From Kuschelorhynchus macadamiae (taxonomy: Eukaryota; Arthropoda; Insecta; Coleoptera; Curculionidae): a stretch of 64,000 bases of DNA. The notes below the pieces were generated by a model. The model was not told the origin of the DNA. It did not search any database and saw nothing but the letters and a program-made list of their open reading frames with translations. A program made the translations under genes and the position numbers. Position 1 is the first letter of the stretch. Each line of letters starts with the position of its first letter. The DNA is taken from positions 1 through 64,000 of the forward strand of contig JAUTXW010000325.1 in NCBI GenBank assembly GCA_030620095.1. The letters run 5' to 3'. Below, piece after piece: positions 1 to 16,165 of this stretch.

Positions 1-5998
<5,998 letters not shown>

Positions 5999-6539
5999 GC
6001 CTATAACTCGACTTATGATAAACAATTTAAGACAATATAATTTGTATTGGCTTTAGACTATAGAATATTAAAGTACTAGTTTCATAACAAACTGCTTAGG
6101 TGCGCATGTTCTTAAAAAAAACAAACTACATAATTTTAAATGGACAAATGCTTTAAAACGTTTTATAAAACGATAGCTTTTTACATGCATTATTTATTTG
6201 CTAGAAATCATGAAACTCATTCCAAAATAGCTGGTGAAAATTGATAAAAAATTAGCGTAATTTATTTTCATGAAAACTCATTGTCAACCCACAGATCAAA
6301 GTTGTCTGTTACCAAAAGGTATTTGAAAACGTTTAAAGATCTTGAAATAAACTAAAAAATGGCAAACTCTAGTAGTCAACAAAACCGCAACATTACGTAA
6401 ATTACAAATTTGGTGTAATAAATTAAAATTAACGACAAAAAATCGGTAGTCGAACATTTAACTTTCTAGGTCCTTTGCTATTTGCAAAAAAATGTTCCGC
6501 ACTCTCATATGCCCAAATAATCAACACAATTTCCTAGAA

Positions 6540-6890
6540 TTGTCCGTAAAACAAATCAAGATCAAAACCGCTTCCGCGTTATTCAAAGCGCGTCCAAAAA
6601 CGGACCAAAACAAACACCTGGCATAAAATCACGGTCAAAATTCGACCGAGACCGCTAAAAATCGCGGGAGCGCGAGCTTAAAAGCCAAGCCGTTAAACGA
6701 CGACAGACCAAGAAAGCGTCTTCGAATTGGCAAGGGCAAGAACTGACTGAAATCACGAAGTGGACCATGAAGACCGAGGAGCCGGTGCCACCGCGGTGGG
6801 ACTGTGGTGCACCAGCTTGTGTGTCTGCGCTTCGTTACAGCAGCAGGTCCCTCGGAGACGGGAAATGAAAGAAAGTAATCTTCAGCAAGC
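6540..6890. other. GC-rich island in AT-rich DNA
   Basis: This ~350-bp stretch is much richer in G+C and CpG than everything around it. The minus strand is open for 85 codons (6635-6892) with a Pro/Arg/Leu-rich product that I do not recognise. It could be a host first exon or CpG-rich promoter, or part of a repeat. The 540 bp before it (5999-6540) hold nothing I can identify. Confidence 0.4.
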
Positions 6891-7294
6891 ATAAGAATCT
6901 CAAATTTAATTATCTTCAGTATACAGGGATTTAAACCAAAATGTCCAATAATAAAATGTTTTTCGGTAGAACAAGGGACAATTTCAAAAAATATATTATT
7001 TAAATTCTTTTCTCCTACTCTTTACAGCAAAAATTCATAAAATTCGGCTACAGCAAATTTTTAGGGCGGTCAAAAAAGGCCGTGACCGAAAAAAGTTACA
7101 CCCTGTACAATTCTCTATATAAATATTTCTAGAAATTTACAAAAACTAAATTAAAAATTTTAACACCCTGTATTTTGAAAACGAATTGTTTCCGAACCAA
7201 TGTTCATAGCCCCTCCACATTTTGGAACACAGACACTTTGTATACATTAATTTTTTTACTTCAAAATCGTATTTTTTTTAATTAGATTAATCAA
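6891..7294. other. No gene; two ACACCCTGTA motifs
   Basis: No coding signal. ACACCCTGTA occurs at about 7100 and 7162, the reverse complement of the ACAGGGTGT motif near 2306, marking ends of dispersed repeats whose partners I could not assign. Confidence 0.3.
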
Positions 7295-7985
7295 GGGTAT
7301 TCTGACACAAGACAAGAAAGGCATTAACAATCTTAGTGAAAAGTTCAACAATGAACTATACTCGCCAACGAACAATACCGACCAACAACAAAAAAATCTT
7401 AAATGTAGGATTCGAAGAAATAAGCCAAATGAAACACAACAAATTTTTGGAGAAGATCACATCACGGCAGAAATACTGAAACTGGAGAGAGACCTGAATA
7501 AAAATCATACAAAATTGGCTTAGTAAGTGCATTTTCGAGGGCAGAATCCCAAGGAAATGGTGTAAGTTCGAGGTTATACTCCTTTTTAAGAAGGAGATAA
7601 TACCAACACAGAGAGCTGTCGTCTAATATCACTCCAGTCTCATCATACAAAATTGCGCCATCTTTATGGCCCTAGATAATGAAAAAATACACGCCAATTA
7701 ATTCATATTGAAGTCGATGAACTGATTAAAACCACTAAAATATTTGTATATTGAGGAGGAAAAAAGGGTGTCACAATATTACCCAAACTATTTACCTTAA
7801 AGACGTCTTCAAACAACTAGAATAACAAAAAGAACGGCATCAAGATTTATGTATCATACATCAGTCACCTAAGATTTCTGAATGACATAGCTTTTAATCT
7901 CCGAAAATATAAATTTAAATTAAATGCTACAACAAATAAAGCAAGCCTCCACAAACATTGTACAAAAGATAACGTAAGAGTCAAG
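7295..7985 (+). pseudogene. RTE-clade non-LTR retrotransposon RT, degenerate
   Basis: Translating with several frame changes gives an ordered set of reverse-transcriptase landmarks: GEDHITAEILK (family pattern G-E-D-x-I-x-A-E), then IPRKWCKFEVILLFKK, then a damaged ENYRPISLL-like region, then a PKLFTL-KDVFKQLEW block and a damaged SHLRFLNDIA block corresponding to the F-A-D-D catalytic box. This order is typical of RTE/BovB-like RTs. Stop codons and frameshifts are frequent, so it is a dead fragment. It ends at the TA microsatellite into which the neighbouring Penelope-like element is inserted. A separate RTE-like 3' end lies at 13300-13560. Confidence 0.75.
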
Positions 7986-7987
7986 TT

Positions 7988-8026
<39 letters not shown>
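7988..8026. repeat. (TA)n microsatellite, one side of Penelope insertion
   Basis: A pure TA tract directly beyond the 3' side of the minus-strand Penelope-like fragment. A matching tract lies on its other side at 8740-8781. Confidence 0.95.
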
Positions 8027-8029
<3 letters not shown>

Positions 8030-8030
<1 letters not shown>

Positions 8031-8734
8031 ATTTTTGCTCGTTCACGGATGGAAAAAAACAATGTGTTTTTATTCCGGGTGTACCATCATTCATCCATTC
8101 ACTACTGTCGTTCTGAAAAGAACAGTTTTGCTGACGTTTCGCCAAGATCACATTTGGCATTTTCGAAGCTTTCTTTCTCGCGTCCGAATAGAGACTGAAG
8201 TGTTGGTGACTGCGACGCTTCCTTTTATACCCCCCTCGGGGCCGAAGGTTATATCTGCGCAGGCGTTGGTCCTTATTTATGTTTTCCGGATGGTGCTGTT
8301 GTTGTTGCCCTAATTGCGCTTGAGTTTTTGCGATTTTAAATTTGTCGATTATTGTCTTCCATACTGTTGGTAGTTTTAATGATTCGTCCCTTTTATTCAA
8401 ATCACCTTGTTTTTCAATTTCTATGGCTTCTCGGATTATTCTGGTCTTATAATGTTCTATAAAGGGCAATCTCCCTACACCCATCGAAATTTATTTTACG
8501 GCCGGTTTCCTGATGATGTAGGAATAAAGCTGAGGTTGTTTGTTTATTTCTGATGCTGAGTTTATGCTCTTCCACTCTTGCAGATATTCGCCTGTTAGTT
8601 TGCCCTATGGACAACTTTTCACAGTCCTGGCACGGAATACTATACACTCCGTGGTTTTCCAGTTTGATTTTATCTTTTGGGTTTCCGAGTAGTTTACCTA
8701 TAGTTGTTTGTGGCTTGTGTATTGTTGTATGTTG

Positions 8735-8745
<11 letters not shown>
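8030..8745 (-). mobile_element. 5'-truncated Penelope-like element, GIY-YIG domain and 3' region
   Basis: On the minus strand the sequence encodes the C-terminal part of a Penelope-like polyprotein: a LLGNPKDK linker motif, GVYSIPCQDC (the GIY box), SIGQTNRR (YIG box, first residue changed from Tyr to Ser), SARVEEHK, and after a frameshift near 8470 IIREAIEIEK (catalytic Glu region) and LPTVWK. The reverse-transcriptase half is missing. Downstream are ~200 bp of noncoding 3' sequence with a degenerate hammerhead-like motif. The fragment sits between two TA microsatellites (7988-8026, 8740-8781), which suggests insertion of a 5'-truncated copy into a TA repeat. Confidence 0.85.
8128..8170 (-). 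ncRNA. Degenerate hammerhead-like motif of Penelope element 1
   Basis: On the minus strand a GCCAA/TTGGC stem is followed by GAAACGTC, the conserved 3' part of a hammerhead core. The upstream CUGAUGA box is not intact (CTTCGAAAA occupies its place), so self-cleavage is unlikely. It is in the same position, just 3' of a GIY-YIG ORF, as the better motif at 10236-10278. Confidence 0.4.

Positions 8746-8781
<36 letters not shown>
8740..8781. repeat. (TA)n microsatellite, other side of Penelope insertion
   Basis: TA tract bordering the truncated 5' end of the minus-strand Penelope-like fragment. Confidence 0.95.
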
Positions 8782-8785
<4 letters not shown>

Positions 8786-9104
8786 TTTAATATGTAAAAC
8801 AATTAATTTTTTAGCAAATTCCTACAGTTTTATTCTTAGCAGAAGATCTCAACAATCTAAATTTAGAGAATACTAGACGAATCAATGTTCAATTTTACCT
8901 TAAAAATGCCCACTTAAAAACGGCAATGTCGCTAACCGTAGAATTAAACAGCAGGGTTCAACGAACATAAATAACAATTCGCAAATTACCTGGCTTAGTT
9001 TTTTGTGAAGTGAGATAATTCCATGCCGATTTAATACGTGGTGTGGATTTTAAAAATGTATACAAATAATGAATATGCAAACATGTTACTTATTTAGGAG
9101 AATG

Positions 9105-9320
9105 TACATTTGCCTCCGTTTTACAAAGAATGCGAGAACATACACGTTTGTCATAATACTCGTAGACCTCAGATAAATAGCACCCGAATTAAAGAACATC
9201 AAAGATCAAGTTTTAGAACAGGAAAACCCTCGAGCAATTTCGCGACAAGTTTGTTTTCGCATTTATCGAACAATTACGTTAATGTTACTGGAAACATACT
9301 GACGACTTGGTTAATTACTT
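9105..9320 (+). pseudogene. Penelope-like GIY-YIG fragment
   Basis: The plus strand encodes KECENIHVCHNTRRPQINST followed by RIKEHQRSSFRTGKPSSNF. The spacing of Cys, of a damaged Y-I-G-Q-T-R-R box (here VCHNTRR), of the R-I-K-E-H segment and of a following S-N-F-A block matches the GIY-YIG nuclease of Penelope-like elements. No RT is recognisable upstream and the catalytic YIG is lost. It is a different lineage and orientation from the two minus-strand copies around it. The 71-codon frame just after it (9344-9559) is unrecognised. Confidence 0.5.
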
Positions 9321-9559
9321 TAGGTTACTCTGGTTGAGGGAGGATGTCCCATGACTGCCAGAGAAGTTTTAAGAACCACTGGCCAGCCAGTAGGAGAAGG
9401 TCTTTTCACCGGGGGTTTATCAAGGGTCGATTTGGGATAAAGTCAAAATCTGCATCTGACAGGGACCTGCCGTCCAATTTATATCTCAAAAATGCTCACT
9501 GTTTAGCAGTTTCTATTTCAATGTCACTATTAATTACTTTATGTTGTGTAAATAATTAA

Positions 9560-10230
9560 ATGTAACTTATTATTCCGGGAAAACTTTAGTTGAAAATACC
9601 CTTAGTCAGGGTATACGTGACAATATTTTTTTATTAATTTTTAGAAAATTTTACACATAATAAGAGTTGTATAGTTAAAAGTGTTCAAATAGTTAATCTC
9701 AAAAATTATTTTTTAGATTAAATAACAGGTAGTTTCTACTTTTTTATACGCACCGATATTATCTTATCCACTATCTTTTTATTAAATAATTAATTTATAC
9801 ATCCCAGAAAAATAACTAAAGTAGAAATTAAAACTGTCTTGAACCTAGAGTTTTTTTTGTTGACAAAACACAACTGATGAGATTAGAGTTAATTTGTACA
9901 ACCGAATAGAAGTGTTGCCATGTTGTCAACAACTCAATTTAAACCATCTCCAAAATTAAACATTGTCAACTATAATCTCTCGAAAACCATTTAGAATGTA
10001 GTGATGGTATATAAGAATTTTTTGTTCAAAATCATAAATAGGTGATAAGCCGGAAAAGGAACATCAGAACGTAGAAATAACTAGGCAGCCTTTGGAAAAT
10101 TGCGGTGTATAGGTATTTAAGAACAACACAATATCTTAGAAACCAAAGTTTATTAAGTCCTAACACTGGAACCTGTGGTGGAAGATTGATCAAAATACAA
10201 GAGTTCTAACCACACTACACCACAACTTGT
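9560..10230. other. No gene recognised
   Basis: AT-rich sequence without coding signal. The part close to 10230 is probably the outer 3' noncoding region of the Penelope-like element that follows on the minus strand. Confidence 0.4.
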
Positions 10231-10235
10231 TACGT

Positions 10236-10278
10236 TCTGGACGCGCGTTTCGCTAACCAAGTTAGCATCATCAGCAGA
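10236..10278 (-). ncRNA. Hammerhead ribozyme motif of Penelope-like element 2
   Basis: Read on the minus strand: helix I strand TCTG, core CTGATGA, one extra U, helix II GCTAAC-TTG-GTTAGC (6 perfect pairs), core GAAA, a minimal helix III C-GCGC-G, cleavage triplet GUC, then CAGA closing helix I. All conserved core bases are present. A one-base-pair helix III with a self-complementary GCGC loop is the kind known to work better as a dimer. Hammerhead motifs in the terminal repeats of Penelope-like elements are established; the position ~55 bp beyond the stop codon of the element's ORF agrees. Predicted cleavage lies between 10240 and 10239. Activity is inferred, not shown. Confidence 0.8.
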
Positions 10279-10332
10279 TGATATAAACTAAAGTAACTTA
10301 TACTAACCGAGACTACTTATAGGTAAATGTGG

Positions 10333-11600
10333 TCACACTTGGTTGCACCCGACTGCACCGTTGTCAAGTAAACAATAGAGGGGACTATAGGGAATAGGCC
10401 CTCTGTCTTTATTTAGTGCTTTCTTACCACATTTAACTATTTCTATACTCTCAAATGCATTCAATAATCTATTATTAGATACATTTTTAATCAACTTAAG
10501 ATTATTTATTCCTATTCGGTGATTGTTTTCCAAAGCATGTTGGGCAACGCTTGACTTTTCTGTTCTTCCGTATCTTAAATGTGCCATGTGTTCTTTAAAA
10601 CGAATGTTTATGGAGCGTTTAGTTTGCCCAATATATTTTAGATCGCAGTCATTACAGCTAATTTCATAGATGCCACTCTTCTCCCTCAAGTCGACTTTGT
10701 CTGTGGGGTTTCCAAGGAGATTTTTCAAACTGTTCTCCGTTTTGTAGGCTACTCTAAAACCTACGTTTTTAAATACTTTTTCTAGACCTCTCGTATATCT
10801 GGGATCATATGGGATTACTATAAATTTATTAGATGCCTCAGGTGTTTGAAGAGTAGTGGCATCTTTTAACATTTTCTTATGCTTATGTCTATTTACTAAT
10901 TTATGTACAAAATTATCATTATATTCATTACTTTTAGCTATATTTTTAATCCGATTCATTTCAGTGTTAAAACGTTCTTTACTTAATGGAAAATTGACTA
11001 ACCTGTGAGTTAAGAAATGGAATGCTGCCATTTTGTGTTGACGGCAATGAAATGAGTCGGATGTTATATACCTATCAGTATTAGTAAATTTCCTATAAAT
11101 ATTAAATTCTAATTTATCGTTATTTCTAATAACTAACGTGTCGAGAAAAGGTAATTGCACATTGTTCTCCTTTTCGTAGGTAAAATTAATGGAAGGATAT
11201 TTATTGTTTAATGTTTCTAAGAAAGTGTCCAAATTTTCTGTTTTATTATCAAAAATAGCAAATATATCATCTACGTATCTATACCACACCCTTGGGAAAT
11301 ACTTGAGTTCTTTTTTGAATTGGGTTTCTAATCTACCCATAAACAAATTTGCAAGGAACGGAAACATGCAATTGCCCATCGCAGTTCCCTCAAGTTGTTT
11401 ATAATATTTATTGTTGAACTGAAAAAAAATTTTGATTCATACATAATTTTGTGAGAAGTAAATATTCATCAATAATTTCTTTCTTCAAATATATTATACC
11501 AAAGTTTATTACATAAATGTTCTGCGCGTTAATACCTGTACACCGGAAACCATTTCATTAACAGAATTATATGCCAACAAACTTGGGAAATCATAAAGTG
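10333..11600 (-). mobile_element. Penelope-like retroelement, RT and GIY-YIG endonuclease (5'-truncated)
   Basis: A 348-codon open frame (11379-10333) holds the C-terminal half of a Penelope-like polyprotein. Residues ~1-60 contain the palm of the RT with GNCMFPFLANLFMG and the catalytic box RYVDDIF; ~75-85 LPFLDTLVIR; ~235-300 the GIY-YIG nuclease with GIYEISCNDC, KYIGQTKR, the Arg/His-rich INIRFKEH, and ESIEIVK carrying the catalytic Glu. Upstream the homology continues (KLCMNQN then FQFNNKYYKQLEGTAMG) but with a frameshift in a run of A/T at ~11425, so ATG 11379 is not the native start. The 5' part ends next to the MITE at 11614. Both catalytic centres in the open frame look intact, making this the best-preserved coding element in the window. 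Confidence 0.92.
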
Positions 11601-11613
11601 CAATGGAACGAAC

Positions 11614-11870
11614 CAGCGCCGGATTTAGATGAAAGGCTATGGGACTATTATCCGCCAGCGGTAAATTTTTAGGCGGTAGAATGGCTCCAGAAAAAAAAAC
11701 AAAAATAAATTATAAAAAATAAAACATACTAAAATAAATTATTAGTAGCAACACAAAGGATAAAATTCTTTACTTTTTTTTGGCCGTCATTTTTTCCTGG
11801 GAGCTTTTTTTGGCGGCGGTAGATATATACAGATTAGTGCCCGGCGGTATCGAGACTAAATCCGGCCCTG
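11614..11870. mobile_element. hAT-type MITE
   Basis: Terminal inverted repeats CAGCGCCGGATTTAG and (right end, reversed) CAGGGCCGGATTTAG bound 257 bp with no coding capacity. The CAGNGCCGG start is typical of hAT elements. The flanking 8-mers GAACGAAC and GAACAAGA agree at 5 of 8 positions, so the target-site duplication is imperfect or eroded. It abuts the truncated 5' end of the Penelope-like element. Confidence 0.75.
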
Positions 11871-12040
11871 GAACAAGACATGCTTTGTAAGTCGCGTAAA
11901 GATAAAATAAAAAATGGGTGAATTTCTTTTACCCGAAACTTTCCTTGTTATGGATATTTTCTTTTATTAGGAATAGTAAAGTGTAACCCAATTTAGTTCC
12001 GCACATAGTCATTTAGTATACTATCTTTTCAAACATTTTT

Positions 12041-13290
12041 ATTGCGCGCCATTTCGTTTCACCATATTGGATTTGTACCAATATTTTACCAGTTTCTACT
12101 TATGCTACACTTAATTTTTGGGCACGATTTAAATAAACTGAATAAGTACTTTTAAAACTGATTTTTTAAGACCGCCATTTTGTTGAATTGATACCAGTTA
12201 ATAACTGCATCACATTCCATTTTGAGGTTTCGAAGTCAACTGAATAAAAAGATTTTTTTGCCTTGATATTTTAGAGATTTTATTTGGCCGCCATTTTGCT
12301 TCGCGGTCTTGAATTCGTACCACAGTTTTACCAATTTACCACTTCTTAATGTTTTGAATTGAATAAATTTGAAATTAATCTAATTAGCTTCTTTTCAAGC
12401 TGATTTTTTAAATGATTTATTAGACCACCATTTTGTTTTGCTGTCTTGGATTCGAATCAAAATATTACAGGATAATTCCTATTACAGGTTAATTCCTATG
12501 GAACACTTGATTTGAGGTTAGTAATAATTTTTTTACCATTTCACTAGGCCGCCATTTTATTCCGCCACATTTGATTTTTACCAAAATATTGCCAGGTCAT
12601 CCCCACAAAACCCTTCATTTTTGACTAAAATTTGGAGTCAATCGGGTAAGTAGTTTTTAACTACACCTCGAACTAACAGATAGACCAAAAAAATTGAGAA
12701 AACATATTTTTTGGCATCTAGGGACACTAAAAGTAAAGATATGTAAAACCTCGAATTTTTTCACGATTACAAACATTTTATTTGGCCGCCATTTTTAACT
12801 CGTACCAGTTCATCCCTATACCAAAATTCATTCTTATACAAAATTTGAAATCAATCTATTAAGTAGTTTTTCAGGCTAAATTTTTAAATACTTTATTAGG
12901 CCACCATTTTGTTTCACCATCTTGGATTCGTACCAAAATTTTGTCGGTTCATTGCTACGTAATACTAATATTGTTATGCAAAATAAATTAGACAAGTAGT
13001 TTTTGAATAATGTTTTTTTTTTGACATTTGACTAGCCCGCCATTTTGTCCCGCCATATTGAATTTTTACCAAAATGTTACCAGATCATCCCCATATGACT
13101 TTTAATTTTAGTCCAAAATTTGTCAAAGTCAACGGGTAAGTAGTTTTTTGGTTATGCTGCAAACAGACAAGCCAACAGATCGACAGACATACCGACGAAA
13201 TTTAGACAATATGTTTTCCGGCTTCTAGATACCCTGAAGGGTAAAGATCTGAGAAAGGGTAATTTTTTCACAGTCACAATACCTCCTTTT
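12041..13290. repeat. Element of ~120-bp tandem repeats (CCGCCATTTTG family), orientation 1
   Basis: A core close to GGCCGCCATTTTGTTTCGCC followed by CTTGGATTCGTACC, AAAATTTTACCAGTTCAT and a TTGAATCAA/AAGTAGTTTTT-like segment recurs at about 12045, 12171, 12289, 12428, 12550, 12786, 12901 and 13039, a spacing of roughly 115-139 bp. The right end (about 13190-13280) has a distinct terminus: TCTAGATACCCTGAAGGGTA, AAGATCTGAGAAA and TTTTTTCACAGTCACAATAC. The same arrangement occurs reversed at 33585-35440. No ORF or known transposon class is visible. Confidence 0.85.
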
Positions 13291-13299
13291 TACGAGGGA

Positions 13300-13562
13300 A
13301 ATAAAAACAAAGAAATCAGAAGAAAAACAAAGGATATAAGATTATATATAGACGGCATAAAGATCACAGAATGGAGACGAGGCAGACGAGAGAAGCATAG
13401 GACATCCCGAAAAGGAATACGTGGCCGATATTAAAAGTGTAGCTAGTAAATAACAGGTACGTTTAGCACAAAATCGAGGGCAATGGAAAATTTTGAGAGA
13501 GACCTATGTTGAGGAGTGGATGAATATATATGTTGAAGAATAAGAAGATTAATCTCAACATT
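13300..13562 (+). pseudogene. RTE-like non-LTR retrotransposon 3' end
   Basis: The plus strand reads, with stops, through LAQNRGQWKILRETYVEEWM, matching the conserved C-terminus of RTE-like RT polyproteins (D-R-x-x-W-R-x-x-x-E-A-Y-V-Q-Q-W). It follows directly after the tandem-repeat element and ends in an A/G-rich tail near 13560. Only the last ~70 codons are present. Confidence 0.6.
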
Positions 13563-14190
13563 TTTTTATTTCCATCATAAACTGTATTTTAAATATACAG
13601 TGCGTCAAAAAAGGTTTTCCACAAATTCGATTAATAATCAGGTAATTACTTTTATGAGAAATATTAAAACATGTAAAGTGGTTTAATAATTTGAGATTTT
13701 TTTGAAATAAGTATTAAGTGTATAGGGTAATTCGTTTAGAAACTGCAACACCGATGTATTTTTTTAAGGAAATACTTCAATTTTTATTAAATAGAACGCT
13801 CAACAATTGATCCGCCCAAGAAAAATAACTGACTTCGTTTGAAATTTCTAAACCAAGGGAAGCCGGATCCAGATCCCACTACTGTTGTTTGGAAGAGTTA
13901 TACTTCTTGTAAAATTTAGAATTTAAAGCTAATCGAATTTTTATTACCTGACAATTAAACAGGGTATTAAAGAGCCTTGCATATTAATGAAAGTCTTCCT
14001 AAGAACTACTGATCTGTGCATTTTCTTGCCACGCTTTATTAATCACTATGATCATAACCCCAGTCACATTTTAAATTTTTACTTTTTCTTGTTCCTTGTT
14101 TTAGAGAATACCCAAACTTATTCAAAATTATGGATTTTACCACCATATTTCTATCTTTTGCGCCCCATTTTGTAGTCATACCCTTACGAC
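13563..14190. other. No gene; possible TA-flanked repeat start at 13597
   Basis: A TATACAGTGCGTCAAAAAAG motif near 13597 resembles a mariner-type terminus (TA plus ACAGTGCGTC), but I see no opposite terminus. Otherwise featureless. Confidence 0.3.
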
Positions 14191-14192
14191 AG

Positions 14193-14440
14193 TCTATATA
14201 TTTAAAACACTTATCCAGTTCGTGAGAGAGTTGTACTGCACCAATTCACATGATCTTCAACACTATTTTTTGCGTTGTTCTTTTATTCGGTATTTTTTTC
14301 TATAAAACCAATATGTTTATCTTCAAAAACATTACTTGGCGATGTGGTAAATGCGCTACATATTCTTATAATTCCTCTATAAACTCATTGCGTCATCTAA
14401 CGAAAAAGGCACAACCAGATCTACCTTGCCAGCTAGTTTG
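14193..14440 (-). repeat. Dispersed ACTAGCTGG-family repeat, copy 1
   Basis: The minus strand runs from CTAGCTGGCAAGGTAGATCT to AACACTTATCC-like sequence and TATATAGA. The plus-strand block 40086-40336 is a second copy: both share CTAGCTGGC, ATTGGTTTTATA, AAAAAATAGTGTTGAA, GCAGTACAACTCTCTCACGAAC and GTGTTTTAAATATATAGA in the same order. It has no coding capacity; class unknown. Confidence 0.75.
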
Positions 14441-15735
14441 ATTTTATGATTAATCAATGTCATTCAACGTTTTTAAAAGTAATAGAATTTTGTTTAATGG
14501 GCAAGGTCAAGGAACTACAGCATAACTACTTTCCGAATTTTGTATTTCAATCTATGGTATTAACAACAGCAAAAGTTGCACCAGAAATTGATCTAATAAA
14601 ACATTTTAACTGAATAAATATTCTTTTTTAACTATTTTCGTATCAAAACTTGCAAATGCGAATTTTATTATTTATTATAATTTTCATTTCAAAATGTACA
14701 TACGTTTTAGAACAGATTTATAAACAATTTTTTCAATCAAATATTTTGGTATTTTGCCACTTAACCCTCTTTTGATTGGTTCATATAGATTTTTTTTATT
14801 TCCCGCAGTTAACAAGTCACCGACTGAATTTTTAGGTTAAATGAGTTATACTGCTATGTATGATACTAGCAATGATTAAGAACTCGTAGACTTTAAAACA
14901 ATTACTGACATTAATTTAATATTTAAAAAATGTAATGTAATGTCTATGTAAATTTCCTGTTGAAATGGATTAATAAACGTCTTATTATTATTATTATTAT
15001 ATAGGAGTGACATGGGAGGAGTTTAAATATTTACTGTATATTAAGTATCTATTGGTTTTGTAGAAAAATCTCATCAGATAGGAATTTCAATCAACAAGGT
15101 TAATTGAAAATCCTCCTAAATAGATAAAGAAATTAAATGGATTTTGCAATAATAAATTAAAAATAAACGAACCAGTTCGTAAGGTAATTCAAAGGCAAAT
15201 TATATAAAATAACGCTCCCGGAGAGCTAAATTGAACCGTATACTGGGTACGTGTGCGGCTTAGGATTACCTGACATACCAGACAAGATGCATAAAATATA
15301 AACCTATTATCGTTTTCTGTTATTATAACCCTGTCATCGGGAATTATAGATACTTTGAAAATATTAAGCAATTTAAAAGATAAATGAAGAACGCCACGCC
15401 TCCATTACTTCAGCCTGCAATTTCTGTGATAGATAACCAAACGTACTTCCGGTAATGTTAATCGGTTAGTTAAACAGCCGCTTTAGATGATCTAGGCAAT
15501 TATGGGTTCAAGTCTCGTTAGCAAACTCGTAGTTTTGTACAGATTTTTTCACATAAAAATTAATATGAGTATTAATATTGACCTTCATCTAATAAGAGAT
15601 TATATCTTAGATAATTTTCAAAGAAGTCAAACAACATTAATATTCTTCTTTTTTTTGTTAAGGAGTGCAGATCCAGACAAAGTGCTTAGTTTTTAGGGCG
15701 TAGCATGGAGCTTCTCGATTAAAAACGACCACTTA
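14441..15735. other. No gene; (TTA)n tail at 14978
   Basis: At 14978-15000 a TTATTATTATTA run follows TGGATTAATAAACG, the look of a non-LTR or SINE 3' tail; no ORF precedes it. The rest shows no coding signal. Confidence 0.35.
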
Positions 15736-15739
15736 GGAC

Positions 15740-16165
15740 TAGGGCTAGACGATTATCAATAATCTATTCTTGCAAAAAATCGATTTTTTTCTCTTCGATT
15801 TTTCCGGTTAATCAATTTTTCTGATTAATCGAATCTTTTTGTAATCGATTAATCGATTTCTTAAGAAACTGATCTCGATTACCAACGAACTAATTTGTTT
15901 ATTTTTTATTTCGAAAATCGCGATTTTAACATTTAATTATTGTTAATTTAGTTGCATACTGATACAAGAATCTATTCGTTATTCAATTATGCGATATACC
16001 TATGATCGAGCATCAGTCAGCTACACAATAAATTCGATTCATATCGATTTTTAAATATCAATTATTATCGAATAATCAAAGATACATTCATCGAAAAATA
16101 GATTAATCAAAGAATCGCTGAATAGCAAAATGGATTTAAAAATAGGTAATCGAATAAACGACTAT
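15740..16165. repeat. ATCGATTAATCG-rich subterminal repeat, probable hAT-like non-autonomous element
   Basis: AGGGCTAGACGAT at ~15740 resembles hAT-type starts (CAGGGCTGGGCGAT is a common form), and is followed by many short ATCGATT/AATCGAT units in both orientations up to ~16160. I could not find the opposite terminus, so the extent is approximate. Confidence 0.45.

Noticed and set aside
8035..8313. Plus-strand frame opposite the Penelope-like 3' region
   Set aside because: Antisense shadow of the minus-strand element.
10333..11379. Intact, presently mobile Penelope-like element
   Set aside because: The ORF is 5'-truncated with a frameshift near 11425, so this copy cannot make a full polyprotein.
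11189..11404. Plus-strand frame opposite the Penelope RT
   Set aside because: Antisense shadow of the RT-coding minus strand.
12041..13290. CRISPR-like array
   Set aside because: Units are ~120 bp, diverged over their whole length, with no short exact repeat and unique spacer pattern, in eukaryotic DNA.
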